The notes beneath the pieces are model-generated. The model searched no databases and was not told the DNA's origin. It was given only the letters and a program-made list of their open reading frames with translations. From Streptomyces sp. JHA26 (lineage in GTDB: Bacteria > Actinomycetota > Actinomycetes > Streptomycetales > Streptomycetaceae), in contig NZ_BDJC01000002.1 of NCBI RefSeq assembly GCF_002005565.1, forward strand, positions 178,449 through 242,448: DNA of 64,000 bases. The letters run 5' to 3'. A program made the translations under genes and the position numbers. Of the stretch, positions 25,516 through 34,559 are shown piece after piece (within the stretch, counting starts at the first letter, position 1; each line of letters begins with the position of its first letter).

Positions 25516-26928
25516 TCATGCCCAGCTGATCAACCGCTTCGGCTGTTCCAGGATCGCCGCCACGTCGGCGAGGACCTTGGAGCCCAGCTCGCCGTCGACC
25601 AGGCGGTGGTCGAAGCTCAGTGCCAGGGTCGTCACCTGACGCGGCTTCACCTTGCCCTTGTGCACCCACGGCTGGGGCTTGATCGCGCCGACCGCGAGGA
25701 TCGCGGACTCGCCCGAGTTGAGGATCGGCGTCCCGGTGTCGACGCCGAAGACGCCGACGTTGGTGATGGTCACCGTGCCACCCTGCATGGCGGCCGGGGA
25801 CGTCCTGCCCTCCCGGGCCGTCGACACCAGCTCGCCCAGGGACTCGGCCAGCTGCGGCAGCGTCTTGGCGTGGGCGTCCTTGATGTTCGGCACGATCAGA
25901 CCGCGCGGGGTCGCGGCCGCGATGCCCAGGTTCACGTAGTGCTTGACCACGATCTCCTGCGCCGCCTCGTCCCAGGACGCGTTGATGTCCGGGTTGCGCC
26001 TGATCGCGACCAGCAGGGCCTTGGCGATCAGCAGGAGCGGGTTCACCCGCAGGCCCGTGAACTCCTTGTCCTGCTTCAGCTCCTCGACCAGCTTCATCGT
26101 CCGCGTCACGTCGACCGTCACGAACTCCGTGACGTGCGGCGCGGTGAACGCCGAGCCGACCATCGCCGCGGCCGTCGCCTTGCGCACGCCCTTGACCGGG
26201 ATGCGGGTCTCGCGCGCCGTGTCGTACGACACCGCGGGCGCCGGGGCCGCGGGGGCGGGCGTGGGCGCGGCGGGGGCCGTCCCGGGCACCTGCGCCGGTG
26301 CGGGCGCGGATGCCACCGCGGCGTGCACGTCCTCACGCGTGATGACGCCGTCCGGGCCGGAGGGCACCACGGTCGTCAGGTCGACGCCGAGGTCCTTGGC
26401 CAGCTTGCGCACCGGCGGCTTGGCCAGCGGACGCTCGCGGGTGACCGGCCCGTGGCCGTTCATCTCGGCCTGGATGGCCGCCGACGCCTCCTGGGCCGGG
26501 GCCGCCGGGCCCTTGCGCGGGCGGCGGCGGGTCGAGGAGGTGGCGACCCCGTAGCCGACCAGGACCGGCTGGCGGCCCTGCGGCTTCTCCTCCTCGACCG
26601 GTGCCGGCGCGTTCGCCACGGGCGCCCCGGCCGGTTCCGGTGCGGCCTCCTGCGCCGGAGCGGCGGCGGCCGCGCCGTCGCCGACGGCCACCGCGATGAT
26701 CGACGTGCCCACGTCGACCGTGGTGCCCTCGGGGAAGTGCAGCTCGCGGACCACACCGTCGTAGGGGATGGGGAGTTCGACCGCGGCCTTGGCCGTCTCG
26801 ACCTCGCACACGATCTGTCCGTCGGTGACCGTGTCACCGGGCTGGACGTACCACTTGAGGATCTCGGCCTCGGTGAGTCCCTCGCCCACGTCGGGCATCT
26901 TGAACTCGCGCACCGCGCTGTCAGTCAT
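25516..26928 (-). CDS. bkdC2: Branched-chain keto acid dehydrogenase E2, first operon
   Basis: 470 residues from ATG 26928; an in-frame TTG at 26937 is a possible alternative, since GAGGAG precedes both. Domains: lipoyl domain (residues 3-78) with lipoyl-lysine Lys47 in VETAKAAVE; an Ala/Pro/Gln linker; peripheral subunit-binding domain (VRKLAKDLGVDLTTVVPSGPDG, about 175-210); and a catalytic acyltransferase domain ending in HRLVDGELGSKV, with the HxxxDG active site. It transfers branched acyl groups from E1 to CoA. Third gene of the operon E1a-E1b-E2; the ribosome site overlaps the E1b stop. No E3 gene is present here. Naming follows S. coelicolor use as I recall it. Confidence 0.93.
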   Translation of the reverse strand: MTDSAVREFKMPDVGEGLTEAEILKWYVQPGDTVTDGQIVCEVETAKAAVELPIPYDGVVRELHFPEGTTVDVGTSIIAVAVGDGAAAAAPAQEAAPEPAGAPVANAPAPVEEEKPQGRQPVLVGYGVATSSTRRRPRKGPAAPAQEASAAIQAEMNGHGPVTRERPLAKPPVRKLAKDLGVDLTTVVPSGPDGVITREDVHAAVASAPAPAQVPGTAPAAPTPAPAAPAPAVSYDTARETRIPVKGVRKATAAAMVGSAFTAPHVTEFVTVDVTRTMKLVEELKQDKEFTGLRVNPLLLIAKALLVAIRRNPDINASWDEAAQEIVVKHYVNLGIAAATPRGLIVPNIKDAHAKTLPQLAESLGELVSTAREGRTSPAAMQGGTVTITNVGVFGVDTGTPILNSGESAILAVGAIKPQPWVHKGKVKPRQVTTLALSFDHRLVDGELGSKVLADVAAILEQPKRLISWA

Positions 26929-26947
26929 CGTCGTCAACGCCTTCTCC

Positions 26948-27928
26948 TCAGTACGCCAGCGAGCGGTCGACGGCGTCCAGCACCCGGTCCAGGTCGGGCA
27001 GGTACTCCTCCTCCAGGCGGGCCGGCGGGTACGGCGCGTGGTAGCCGCCGACCCTCAGCACCGGGGCCTCCAGGTGGTAGAAGCAGCGCTCGGTGATCCG
27101 CGCCGCGATCTCCGCGCCCGAGCCCAGGAACACCGGTGCCTCGTGGACCACGACCAGGCGGCGGGTCTTCTCCACCGACGCCTGGATCGTGTCGAAGTCC
27201 AGCGGGGAGATGGACCGCAGGTCCACCACCTCCAGGGACCGGCCCTCCTCGGCCGCCGCGTCGGCGACCTCCTGGCAGAGCTTCACCATCGGGCCGTAGG
27301 CGGCCAGCGTGAGGTCGGTGCCCTCGCGCACGACCCGCGCCTTGTGCAGCGGGCCCGGGATCGCCTCGGTGTCGACCTCGGCCTTGTCCCAGTAGCGCCG
27401 CTTGGGCTCGAAGTAGATCACCGGGTCGTCGCTCTGGATGGCCTGCTGCATCATCCAGTACGCGTCCCCCGCGTTCGACGGGGAGACCACCTTCAGGCCC
27501 GCCACGTGCGCGAACAGCGCCTCGGGCGACTCCGAGTGGTGCTCGACCGCGCCGATGCCGCCACCGTAGGGGATGCGGATGACGACCGGCATCTTGACCT
27601 TGCCCAGCGAGCGGGCGTGCATCTTGGCCAGCTGCGTGACGATCTGGTCGTAGGCCGGGAACACGAAGCCGTCGAACTGGATCTCCACCACCGGTCGGTA
27701 GCCGCGCAGGGCCAGGCCGATGGCGGTGCCGACGATGCCGGACTCGGCCAGCGGGGTGTCGATGACCCGGTCCTCGCCGAAGTCCTTCTGCAGCCCGTCG
27801 GTGACGCGGAAGACGCCGCCGAGCTTGCCGACGTCCTCGCCCATGATCAGGACCTTGGGGTCCGACTCCAGCGCGCGGCGCAGCGACTCGTTGATCGCCT
27901 TCGCCAGCGCCATCTTCTCCGCTGCCAT
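26948..27928 (-). CDS. bkdB2: Branched-chain keto acid dehydrogenase E1 beta, first operon
   Basis: 326 residues, ATG 27928 (MAAEKMALAKAINESL), one base after the E1a stop. Transketolase-like pyrimidine-binding domain (MGEDVGKLGGVFRVTDGL; PLAESGIVGTAIGLALRG; YGGGIGAVEHHSESPEAL) and the C-terminal transketolase domain. The HH pair in EHHSES is the family feature that contacts the thiamine diphosphate or lipoyl arm. Pairs with E1a to decarboxylate 2-oxo acids derived from valine, leucine and isoleucine. Confidence 0.94.
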   Translation of the reverse strand: MAAEKMALAKAINESLRRALESDPKVLIMGEDVGKLGGVFRVTDGLQKDFGEDRVIDTPLAESGIVGTAIGLALRGYRPVVEIQFDGFVFPAYDQIVTQLAKMHARSLGKVKMPVVIRIPYGGGIGAVEHHSESPEALFAHVAGLKVVSPSNAGDAYWMMQQAIQSDDPVIYFEPKRRYWDKAEVDTEAIPGPLHKARVVREGTDLTLAAYGPMVKLCQEVADAAAEEGRSLEVVDLRSISPLDFDTIQASVEKTRRLVVVHEAPVFLGSGAEIAARITERCFYHLEAPVLRVGGYHAPYPPARLEEEYLPDLDRVLDAVDRSLAY

Positions 27929-27929
27929 C

Positions 27930-29150
27930 TCAGACCCCCTCGGCCTCTGCGAACGACGCCTGGTAGGCGGCGAACTGGGCGCGCTCCTCGTCGACGAGCG
28001 CGTGCCCGTCCGCGTACACGTTCTCGAAGATGGCGAACCGGTCCGGGTCCGGCATGGCACGGACCACTTCGCGCACTCGTTTGCCCAACGCTTCGCTCTC
28101 CGCCTCCAGTTCCGCGAAGAATCCCTCGTCCGCGTGGTTTGCGGACTCGAGGTAGCGGCGAAGGCGCAGGATCGGGTCCTTCGCCTCCCAGGCGGCGCGC
28201 TCGTCGTCGTGCCGGTAGCGGGAGGGGTCGTCCGAGGTGGTATGGGCGCCCATGCGGTACGTGAACGCCTCGATCAGCGCCGGGCCCTCGCCGCGCCGGG
28301 CGCGCTCCAGCGCCCACCGGGTGACCGCCAGGCAGGCCAGCACGTCGTTGCCGTCGACCCGGACGCCGGGGAAGCCGAAGCCCTGGGCGCGCTGGTACAG
28401 CGGCACGCGGGTCTGCTTCTCGTTGGACTCCGAGATCGCCCACTGGTTGTTCTGGCAGAAGAAGACCACCGGGGCGTTGTAGACGGCCGCGAAGTTGAAC
28501 GCCTCGCTCACGTCGCCCTGGCTGGAGGCGCCGTCGCCGAAGTAGGCGATCACGCCCGAGTCCGCGCCGTCCTTGGCCACGCCCATGGCGTAACCCGTGG
28601 CGTGCAGGGCCTGCGAGCCGATGACGATCGTGTACAGGTGGAAGTTGTTGCTGTTGGGGTCCCAGCCGCCGTTGTTCACGCCGCGGAACATCCCGAGCAG
28701 GTTGGTCGGGTCGACCCCGCGGCACCAGGCGACGCCGTGCTCGCGGTAGGTGGGGAAGACGTAGTCGTCCTCGCGGGTGGCGCGGCCGGAGCCGATCTGG
28801 GCGGCCTCCTGTCCCAGCAGCGAGGCCCACAGGCCCAGCTCGCCCTGACGCTGCAGCGCGGTGGCCTCGGCGTCGAAGCGCCGGGTGAGCACCATGTCGC
28901 GGTACAGGCCGCGCAGCTCGTCGGGGGTGATGTCGGCGACGTACTCGGCGTACTCCGCGTAGGCCGCCTTCCTGACGCGCTTGCCCTCGGGCGTCAGCAG
29001 CTGCACGAGCTCCGTCGCGGAGCCCTTCTTGGCAGCGGTGCGGGTGGTGCGCTTGGCGCCGGTGGTGCCGTTCTCGGTGCCGGTGGCGCCGGCTCCCTTG
29101 CTTCCGGCGCTGCGTCGCGGCTTGCGCGCGGCAGTGCTCTCCACGGTCAC
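27930..29150 (-). CDS. bkdA2: Branched-chain keto acid dehydrogenase E1 alpha, first operon
   Basis: 406 residues from GTG 29150, with AGGAG five bases upstream. The thiamine-diphosphate motif runs from GDGASSQGDVSEAFNFA to FFCQNN (GDG...NN). The phosphorylation-loop region (YRMGAHTTSDDPSRYR) is present. The N-terminus carries an extra Lys/Ala/Thr-rich stretch of about 45 residues (for example KRTTRTAAKKG) that the second operon's E1a lacks. First gene of its operon; the promoter must lie in the 29151-29473 gap. Confidence 0.93.
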   Translation of the reverse strand: MTVESTAARKPRRSAGSKGAGATGTENGTTGAKRTTRTAAKKGSATELVQLLTPEGKRVRKAAYAEYAEYVADITPDELRGLYRDMVLTRRFDAEATALQRQGELGLWASLLGQEAAQIGSGRATREDDYVFPTYREHGVAWCRGVDPTNLLGMFRGVNNGGWDPNSNNFHLYTIVIGSQALHATGYAMGVAKDGADSGVIAYFGDGASSQGDVSEAFNFAAVYNAPVVFFCQNNQWAISESNEKQTRVPLYQRAQGFGFPGVRVDGNDVLACLAVTRWALERARRGEGPALIEAFTYRMGAHTTSDDPSRYRHDDERAAWEAKDPILRLRRYLESANHADEGFFAELEAESEALGKRVREVVRAMPDPDRFAIFENVYADGHALVDEERAQFAAYQASFAEAEGV

Positions 29151-29473
29151 GTGTGCTCCTCCGTCGGTCCGGCCCCCGGGTTCGCCGGGTGCCAGTGCGG
29201 CTCACCTGCGGCCCGTCGGTCGCACAGGGTGGGTGCGGCCCGGTCGGGAACAGGCGTGACAGGTGCCCCGGCGAGCATCCCTGCCAAAGGCACGTTACCC
29301 AGTGCTCCACATTTCTGTGAAACCCCTCCTGACCTGCGTTTTTACTCGGATTTCCAAGTAAATCGGCGAAGTGGGGAAGTTTTACTGGTCACAGCCTCGC
29401 AGGGGGCCGGAACAACGGCACGTTATCCCGGCCACCCCGGGCACGGGAAGAGCTGGTGTGTGAGACTGAGCGC
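29151..29473. promoter_or_regulatory. Divergent control region with TTTACT palindrome
   Basis: A 323-base gap between bkdA2 and the response-regulator gene, with a notably A+T-rich centre (about 29300-29400). A near-perfect 22-base palindrome, TTTACTCGGA (29341-29350) with TCCAAGTAAA (29353-29362), is followed 40 bases on by a third half-site TTTACTGG (29381-29388). One mismatch breaks the symmetry. This is a likely regulator-binding site; the regulator is not identified. Confidence 0.6.
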
Positions 29474-30130
29474 GTGCGCGAAAACGGAAAAATACGGGTA
29501 TTCCTCCTCGACGACCATGAGGTGGTCCGTCGGGGTGTGCACGATCTGCTGGCGGGCGAGCCCGACATCGAGGTCGTCGGGGAGGCCGGTACGGCGGCCG
29601 ACGCGCTCGCCCGGATCCCGGCCACCCGCCCGGACGTCGCGGTGCTCGACGTGCGGCTCCCGGACGGCAGCGGCGTGGAGGTGTGCCGCGAGATCCGCTC
29701 CCGCGACGAGTCCGTCCGGTGCCTCATGCTCACCTCCTTCGCCGACGACGAGGCCCTCTTCGACGCGATCATGGCGGGCGCCTCCGGCTACGTCCTCAAG
29801 GACATCCGGGGCGCCGAACTGCTGTCCGCCGTACGGGACGTCGCCGCCGGGAGGTCGCTGCTCGACCCGGCGGCCACCGAGCGGGTGCTGGAGCGGCTGC
29901 GCGACGGAGCCACCAGGGTCGACGACCGGCTCGCCCGCCTGACCGAGCAGGAGCGCCGCATCCTGGAGCTGATCGGCGAGGGGCTCACCAACCGGGCGAT
30001 CGGCGAGCGACTGCACCTGGCCGAAAAGACGATCAAGAATTACGTGTCGAATCTGCTGTCCAAACTCGGAATGCAGCGGCGTTCGCAGGCGGCGGCCTTC
30101 GTGGCGCGCGTGCAGGCGGAGAAGCACTGA
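29474..30130 (+). CDS. Orphan NarL/LuxR-type response regulator
   Basis: 218 residues from GTG 29474 ([17 protein letters not shown]); GTG 29456 is possible and has GGAAG upstream. Receiver domain: acidic pair Asp13/Asp14, phosphoacceptor Asp59 ([12 protein letters not shown]), conserved Thr in MLTSF and Lys in YVLKDIRG. A linker leads to a LuxR HTH ([40 protein letters not shown]). No sensor kinase is adjacent, so it is an orphan; the sequence resembles the DevR/DosR branch. The position corresponds to S. coelicolor SCO3818, reported to influence antibiotic production and to pair with a distant kinase; that link is from memory. Confidence 0.92.
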   Translation: MRENGKIRVFLLDDHEVVRRGVHDLLAGEPDIEVVGEAGTAADALARIPATRPDVAVLDVRLPDGSGVEVCREIRSRDESVRCLMLTSFADDEALFDAIMAGASGYVLKDIRGAELLSAVRDVAAGRSLLDPAATERVLERLRDGATRVDDRLARLTEQERRILELIGEGLTNRAIGERLHLAEKTIKNYVSNLLSKLGMQRRSQAAAFVARVQAEKH

Positions 30131-30237
30131 AAAGCACTGACCGGCGCTGACGAGCACTGACGATTCCGTGCCCGGGACTCACGCCCCCTCACGGCGGGAC
30201 GGGCGGCTCCGGCTCCCCGCGCACGTCCCGGAACGCG

Positions 30238-30277
30238 ACGCGCGCGTGGAGCCCGTTTCCGGGCCGCACGCGCGCGT
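30238..30277. terminator. Terminator between response regulator and kinase genes
   Basis: ACGCGCGCGTG...CCCG (from 30238) pairs with CGGG...CACGCGCGCGT (to 30277) around TTTC, with two mismatches near the middle. It lies between convergent genes. Confidence 0.7.
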
Positions 30278-30291
30278 GGGGAACAGGTGGG

Positions 30292-31929
30292 TCAGACTCC
30301 TCCGCCCGCGGGGCCACCCGAGGCACCGGTCACACTGCCTTCGGTGTCGCCGGTGTCGTCCGTCGGCTCCCCCTCGTTGTCCGTCGGCTCTCCACCGCCG
30401 TCCGAGGGCTCTCCGGCGCCGTCCGAGGGTTCACCACCACCGCCGTCCGTCGGCGTGGACGGGCCCGTCTGGCCGTCGGTCGCCTCGCCGGTCGGGTCCT
30501 CCGTCACGGTCTGCGACGGCGTGTAGGACGGCGTGTAGGGCTGCTCCCAGCCCCCGCCGCCGGTGCCGCCGCCCCCTTGGTCCTCTTCCGTGCCCGGGTC
30601 GGAGCTCTCCTCGGTCTCCTCGTCGCTGGGCGACGAGGAGGGGGACTCGCTGCCGGTGCTCTGCGAGACCGTGGGGGTCGGGGAGGTGTCCGTGCCGCCG
30701 CCCTTGCCGCCGCCGCTGTTGTTCAGCGCCAGTGCGACGCCCGCGACGACGGCGATCACCGCGAGGAAGGCCAGGACCCACAGCTTGCCCCGGCCGCTGC
30801 CCTTGTTGCCGTGTCCCTCGAAGCCTCCGTCGTCGCCACCGCCGTAGCCGCCCGGCAGGATCTGCTGGGGGATCTGCGTGGTGCCCGAGCCGTGGTCCGG
30901 GTGCGGCAGCACCGTCGTCCCCGCCATCCCGGCCGCCGGGGTGCGCCGGCCGTCGTGCATGCCGACGGGACCGGTGTTCCAGGTGCCGGTGTGGCCGCCC
31001 TGCTCGTAGAGCATCTGCAGCCCGTACTGGACCAGTCCGCGCATCTCCTCGGCGGTCTGGAAACGGTCGTCGGGGTCCTTGGCCAGGGAGCGCATCACCA
31101 GGCCGTCGAGCTCCGGCGGACAGGCGTCGGACGCCTCGGAGGGAGGCGTCGGGATGTCCTGGACGTGCTGGTAGACCACCGACAGCGGGGTCTCGCCGGT
31201 GAACGGCGGGCGCAGCGCCAGGAGTTCGTACAGCAGGCAGCCCGTCGCGTACAGGTCGGAGCGGTGGTCGACGGCCTTGCCGAGGGCCTGCTCCGGGGAG
31301 AGGTACTGGGGGGTGCCCATGACCATGCCGGTCTGCGTCATCGTCGTGGACGCGCCGTGCAGGGCGCGGGCGATGCCGAAGTCCATCACCTTCACCGCGC
31401 CGTTGTGCGTGATGATGACGTTGGCCGGCTTGATGTCACGGTGCACGATGCCGTGCTGGTGCGAGTAGGCGAGCGCCTCCAGGACGCCCGAGACGATGAT
31501 CAGGGCCTGCTCGGGGCCGGGCGCCTCCGCGTTGAGGAGGAGGTCGCGGATGGTGCGGCCCTCGACGATCTCCATCACGATGTAGGGCACGGACTGACCG
31601 CCGACGAAGTCCTCGCCGGAGTCGTACACGGCCACGATGGCATGGTGGTTGAGCCCGGCCACCGACTGCGCCTCGCGCGTGAAGCGCGCCTTGGAGACCG
31701 GGTCCTCGGCCAGGTCGGCGCGCAGCAGCTTGACCGCCACGGTGCGGCCGAGGCGGACGTCCTCGGCGGCGAACACCTCGGCCATGCCGCCCCGCCCGAG
31801 TCTGCGGGTCAGCCGGTACCGGCCGTCGCCGACCAGGCCGCCGTTGCCCCAGGTCTCCGGTGCGTCAGCCATACCGCCGCCAGTAGCCTCGGGTTCGGAC
31901 GGGCCCTGGGCGCGCTGCTGCTGTGCCAT
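30292..31929 (-). CDS. Membrane Ser/Thr protein kinase with Pro/Gly/Asp-rich exterior
   Basis: 545 residues, ATG 31929 behind GAGGAC. Hanks-type kinase domain about 38-300: glycine loop RLGRGGMAEV, ATP lysine Lys67 (VAVK), catalytic HRDIKPAN, DFG in VMDFGIAR, and activation loop with TTMTQTGMVMGTPQYLSPEQA. A juxtamembrane Gly/His-rich stretch leads to a single membrane helix (KLWVLAFLAVIAVVAGVALAL, about 395). The roughly 130-residue exterior is Ser/Thr/Pro/Glu/Gly-rich with PSDG(A/G)GEP repeats and no PASTA domain. It is divergent from a second kinase, as in S. coelicolor SCO3820/SCO3821. Substrates unknown. Confidence 0.93.
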   Translation of the reverse strand: MAQQQRAQGPSEPEATGGGMADAPETWGNGGLVGDGRYRLTRRLGRGGMAEVFAAEDVRLGRTVAVKLLRADLAEDPVSKARFTREAQSVAGLNHHAIVAVYDSGEDFVGGQSVPYIVMEIVEGRTIRDLLLNAEAPGPEQALIIVSGVLEALAYSHQHGIVHRDIKPANVIITHNGAVKVMDFGIARALHGASTTMTQTGMVMGTPQYLSPEQALGKAVDHRSDLYATGCLLYELLALRPPFTGETPLSVVYQHVQDIPTPPSEASDACPPELDGLVMRSLAKDPDDRFQTAEEMRGLVQYGLQMLYEQGGHTGTWNTGPVGMHDGRRTPAAGMAGTTVLPHPDHGSGTTQIPQQILPGGYGGGDDGGFEGHGNKGSGRGKLWVLAFLAVIAVVAGVALALNNSGGGKGGGTDTSPTPTVSQSTGSESPSSSPSDEETEESSDPGTEEDQGGGGTGGGGWEQPYTPSYTPSQTVTEDPTGEATDGQTGPSTPTDGGGGEPSDGAGEPSDGGGEPTDNEGEPTDDTGDTEGSVTGASGGPAGGGV

Positions 31930-32267
31930 CAGTCCTCGCCGTCGTTTCTGCCCGCGGTGCGCGCGGTGTTGTTACGGTCTCCGTCGGCCACGCTACAGCC
32001 TCCGCGCAAGCCTCCGGTCCGAGATGGACCCCGGGGCCGGCATCGAGACGGACCGGTCATGAAACCCTGGGTCCGTACTGTCGTGCAAATTCTGTGTACC
32101 GGCCGTACGCCCGCGGTAACGCTTGCGCGACGCTTCTTTCGCGTACGGTCACGGAACGGGCACCGCGCTTGACGTGTCACTGCCCTGGGGCAGACTTGGC
32201 CGGGAATAGCACTTTCGATCAATGCGCCCGGGCCGCTGCCGCCGGCGCCTACGGGGGAAGCAGAGAC
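31930..32267. promoter_or_regulatory. Divergent promoter region between two kinase genes
   Basis: 338 bases. On the plus strand TTGACG (32169-32174), a 16-base spacer and CAGACT (32191-32196) make a good housekeeping-type promoter for the downstream kinase, giving a leader of about 65 bases. The rest holds no recognisable gene; the minus-strand promoter was not identified with confidence. Confidence 0.5.
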
Positions 32268-33935
32268 ATGAGCCAGGACGCCGGACAGGGCCGGTACGCG
32301 GGGCGCGCGCTCGCCGGCGGCCGTTACCAGCTGCGCGACTTGCTCGGCGAGGGCGGCATGGCCTCGGTGCACCTGGCGTACGACGCGGTGCTGGACCGCC
32401 AGGTCGCGATCAAGACGCTGCACACCGAGCTGGGCCGGGAGCAGGCCTTCCGCGAGCGCTTCCGCCGCGAGGCCCAGGCCGTGGCCAAGCTCACGCACAC
32501 CAACATCGTCTCGGTCTTCGACACCGGCGAGGACACGCTGACCGACAGCGCCTCCGGCGCGGGCGTCGGCGCGCCGATGCCGTACATCGTCATGGAGTAC
32601 GTCGAGGGCCGGCCGCTCGGCTCGGTGCTCGACGAGGACGTCCGGCAGTTCGGCGCCATGCCCGCCGACAAGGCCCTGAAGATCACCGCGGACGTGCTGG
32701 CGGCGCTGGAGATCAGCCACGAGATGGGCCTGGTCCACCGGGACATCAAGCCGGGCAACGTGATGATGACCAAGCGCGGCGTGGTCAAGGTGATGGACTT
32801 CGGCATCGCCCGCGCCATGCAGTCCGGCGTGACGTCGATGACGCAGACCGGCATGGTCGTCGGCACCCCGCAGTACCTCTCGCCGGAGCAGGCCCTCGGC
32901 CGCGGCGTGGACGCCCGCTCCGACCTGTACTCGGTCGGCATCATGCTGTTCCAGCTGGTCACCGGGCGGCTGCCGTTCGACGCGGACTCGCCGCTGGCCA
33001 TCGCCTACGCGCACGTGCAGGAGGAGCCGGTGGCTCCTTCGTCGGTCAACCGCGCCCTGCCGCCGGCCGTGGACGCGCTGGTGGCCCGCGCGCTGAAGAA
33101 GAACCCCAACGAGCGCTTCCCCAGCGCCGAGGCCATGCGCGACGAGTGCCTGCGGGTGGCGGCCTCCTTCCAGGCCGCCCCGCCGAGCATCGTCCCGGGA
33201 GCGCACACGCCGAGCGGCGCGGGTGTCGGCTCCGCCGTGTTCCCCCCGGTCGACCAGACCGGCCAGGCCCCCACGGGCCCCGTCCAGACCCCGTACCAGC
33301 CGACGCCCGCGCCCAACCCGTACGGCACCCCGGCGCCGGCGACGCCCTCCCCGTCGTACGGCTATCCGCAGCAGGGCGGCTACGCGACGCCGGCCGCGTC
33401 GGTGTACGCCCCGCAGCAGGGAGCGCACACTCCGCCGCCGTACACCCTCACGCCCCCGTCCCAGGGGTCCGGCCCCTCGGGCGGCGGCAGGGGCAACAAG
33501 CCCGTGCTCATCGGTTCGGCGGTGGTCGCCGTCCTGGCGGTGGGCGGACTGATCGCGGCGCTGACGATGAGCGGCGGCGACAAGGACCCCGAGGGCGGCG
33601 GCGGTGCCAGCGCCTCCGCGTCGGTCAAGCCGGAGGGCTACCGCGGGCCGGACACGACGAAGACGATCGACAAGGACAAGTGCACGGAGCCCGAGGAGTC
33701 GTACAACGACCCCGACATGATCGAGGTGCCCGACTTCACCTTCAAGCACATCGACTCGGTCAAGGAGTGCTTCAAGGCGGCCGGCTGGACGATGAAGATC
33801 GTCCCGGTCGACGAGAACACCTACGGCGAGGGCTCGGTCCGGGAGCAGTTCCCCATCGCCGGCACGGACGTCGACCCGGAGAACATGCCGCAGATCCAGC
33901 TCAAGGTGTCGACGGGCAACCCCGCGTCCTCCTGA
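32268..33935 (+). CDS. Membrane Ser/Thr protein kinase with one C-terminal PASTA-like domain
   Basis: 555 residues, ATG 32268 after GGGGAAG. Kinase domain about 19-290 with LLGEGGMASV, Lys49 (VAIK), catalytic Asp159 in HRDIKPGN, DFG, and MTQTGMVVGTPQYLSPEQA. A small insertion (SASGAGVGAP) precedes the hinge. About 120 residues of Pro/Gly/Tyr/Gln-rich linker follow, then a membrane helix (PVLIGSAVVAVLAVGGLIAALTM, about 420-442). The outside has one PASTA-like unit (IEVPDFTFKHIDSVKECFKAAG...) with two Cys, possibly bonded to one another. PASTA units bind muropeptides or beta-lactams in PknB. Divergent from the 30292 gene. Confidence 0.93.
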   Translation: MSQDAGQGRYAGRALAGGRYQLRDLLGEGGMASVHLAYDAVLDRQVAIKTLHTELGREQAFRERFRREAQAVAKLTHTNIVSVFDTGEDTLTDSASGAGVGAPMPYIVMEYVEGRPLGSVLDEDVRQFGAMPADKALKITADVLAALEISHEMGLVHRDIKPGNVMMTKRGVVKVMDFGIARAMQSGVTSMTQTGMVVGTPQYLSPEQALGRGVDARSDLYSVGIMLFQLVTGRLPFDADSPLAIAYAHVQEEPVAPSSVNRALPPAVDALVARALKKNPNERFPSAEAMRDECLRVAASFQAAPPSIVPGAHTPSGAGVGSAVFPPVDQTGQAPTGPVQTPYQPTPAPNPYGTPAPATPSPSYGYPQQGGYATPAASVYAPQQGAHTPPPYTLTPPSQGSGPSGGGRGNKPVLIGSAVVAVLAVGGLIAALTMSGGDKDPEGGGGASASASVKPEGYRGPDTTKTIDKDKCTEPEESYNDPDMIEVPDFTFKHIDSVKECFKAAGWTMKIVPVDENTYGEGSVREQFPIAGTDVDPENMPQIQLKVSTGNPASS

Positions 33936-33949
33936 CCCCGCGCGCACGG

Positions 33950-33985
33950 CGAAGGGCCCGGCAGCCGCTGCTGCCGGGCCCTTCG
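33950..33985. terminator. Strong bidirectional terminator between kinase and bpa genes
   Basis: Perfect 16-base stem CGAAGGGCCCGGCAGC (33950-33965) with its complement at 33970-33985; 4-base loop CGCT. Confidence 0.85.
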
Positions 33986-34007
33986 GCGACTCGGTGACCT
34001 GGACGGA

Positions 34008-34559
34008 CTACAGGTAGGGGCCGCCCGAGCGACCGCCCTGGGGCGGTTCCTCGCCGTCGTGGCCCGCGCCCGGCGGGAGGGCGCGGCGCATCTGCTCCAG
34101 CTGCGCCCGCGCTGCCATCTGCTGGGCGAACAGCGTGGTCTGGATCCCGTGGAAGAGACCCTCCAGCCAGCCGACCAACTGGGCCTGCGCGATCCGCAGT
34201 TCCGCGTCGGTGGGCGTCGCGTCGTCCGTGAAGGGCAGGGAGAGGCGCTCCAGCTCCTCGACCAGCTCCGGGGCGAGGCCGTCCTCGAGTTCCTTCACCG
34301 AACTGGCGTGGATCTCCTTGAGCCGGACGCGGCTCGCCTCGTCCAGGGGGGCGACGCGCACCTCCTCCAGCAGCTGCTTGATCATGCTGCCGATCCTCAT
34401 GACCTTCGCAGGCTGCTCCACCTGCTCCGTCACCGGGATCTCGCGGGACTCCCCGTCCCCGTCACCGCCCCCGCTCAGGGCCATTCCGTCCTGGCCGACG
34501 ACCAGGATCTGGGGATTCTCCGGCGACCTGTCGTTCCTCGGCATCTCCATGCCCGCCAT
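34008..34559 (-). CDS. bpa: Bacterial proteasome activator (Bpa/PafE family, DUF2587)
   Basis: 183 residues, ATG 34559. ATP-independent ring activator of the 20S proteasome. The central helical bundle (about 50-170: KVMRIGSMIKQLLEEVRVAPLDEASR, VKELEDGLAPELVEELERL, QLVGWLEGLFHGIQTTLFAQQMAAR) is typical of the family. The C-terminus ends GGPYL, where the characterised mycobacterial protein ends GQYL; the last residues dock into the alpha-ring pockets. The N-terminal 45 residues are acidic and disordered. Proteasome genes are not in this window. Confidence 0.9.
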   Translation of the reverse strand: MAGMEMPRNDRSPENPQILVVGQDGMALSGGGDGDGESREIPVTEQVEQPAKVMRIGSMIKQLLEEVRVAPLDEASRVRLKEIHASSVKELEDGLAPELVEELERLSLPFTDDATPTDAELRIAQAQLVGWLEGLFHGIQTTLFAQQMAARAQLEQMRRALPPGAGHDGEEPPQGGRSGGPYL

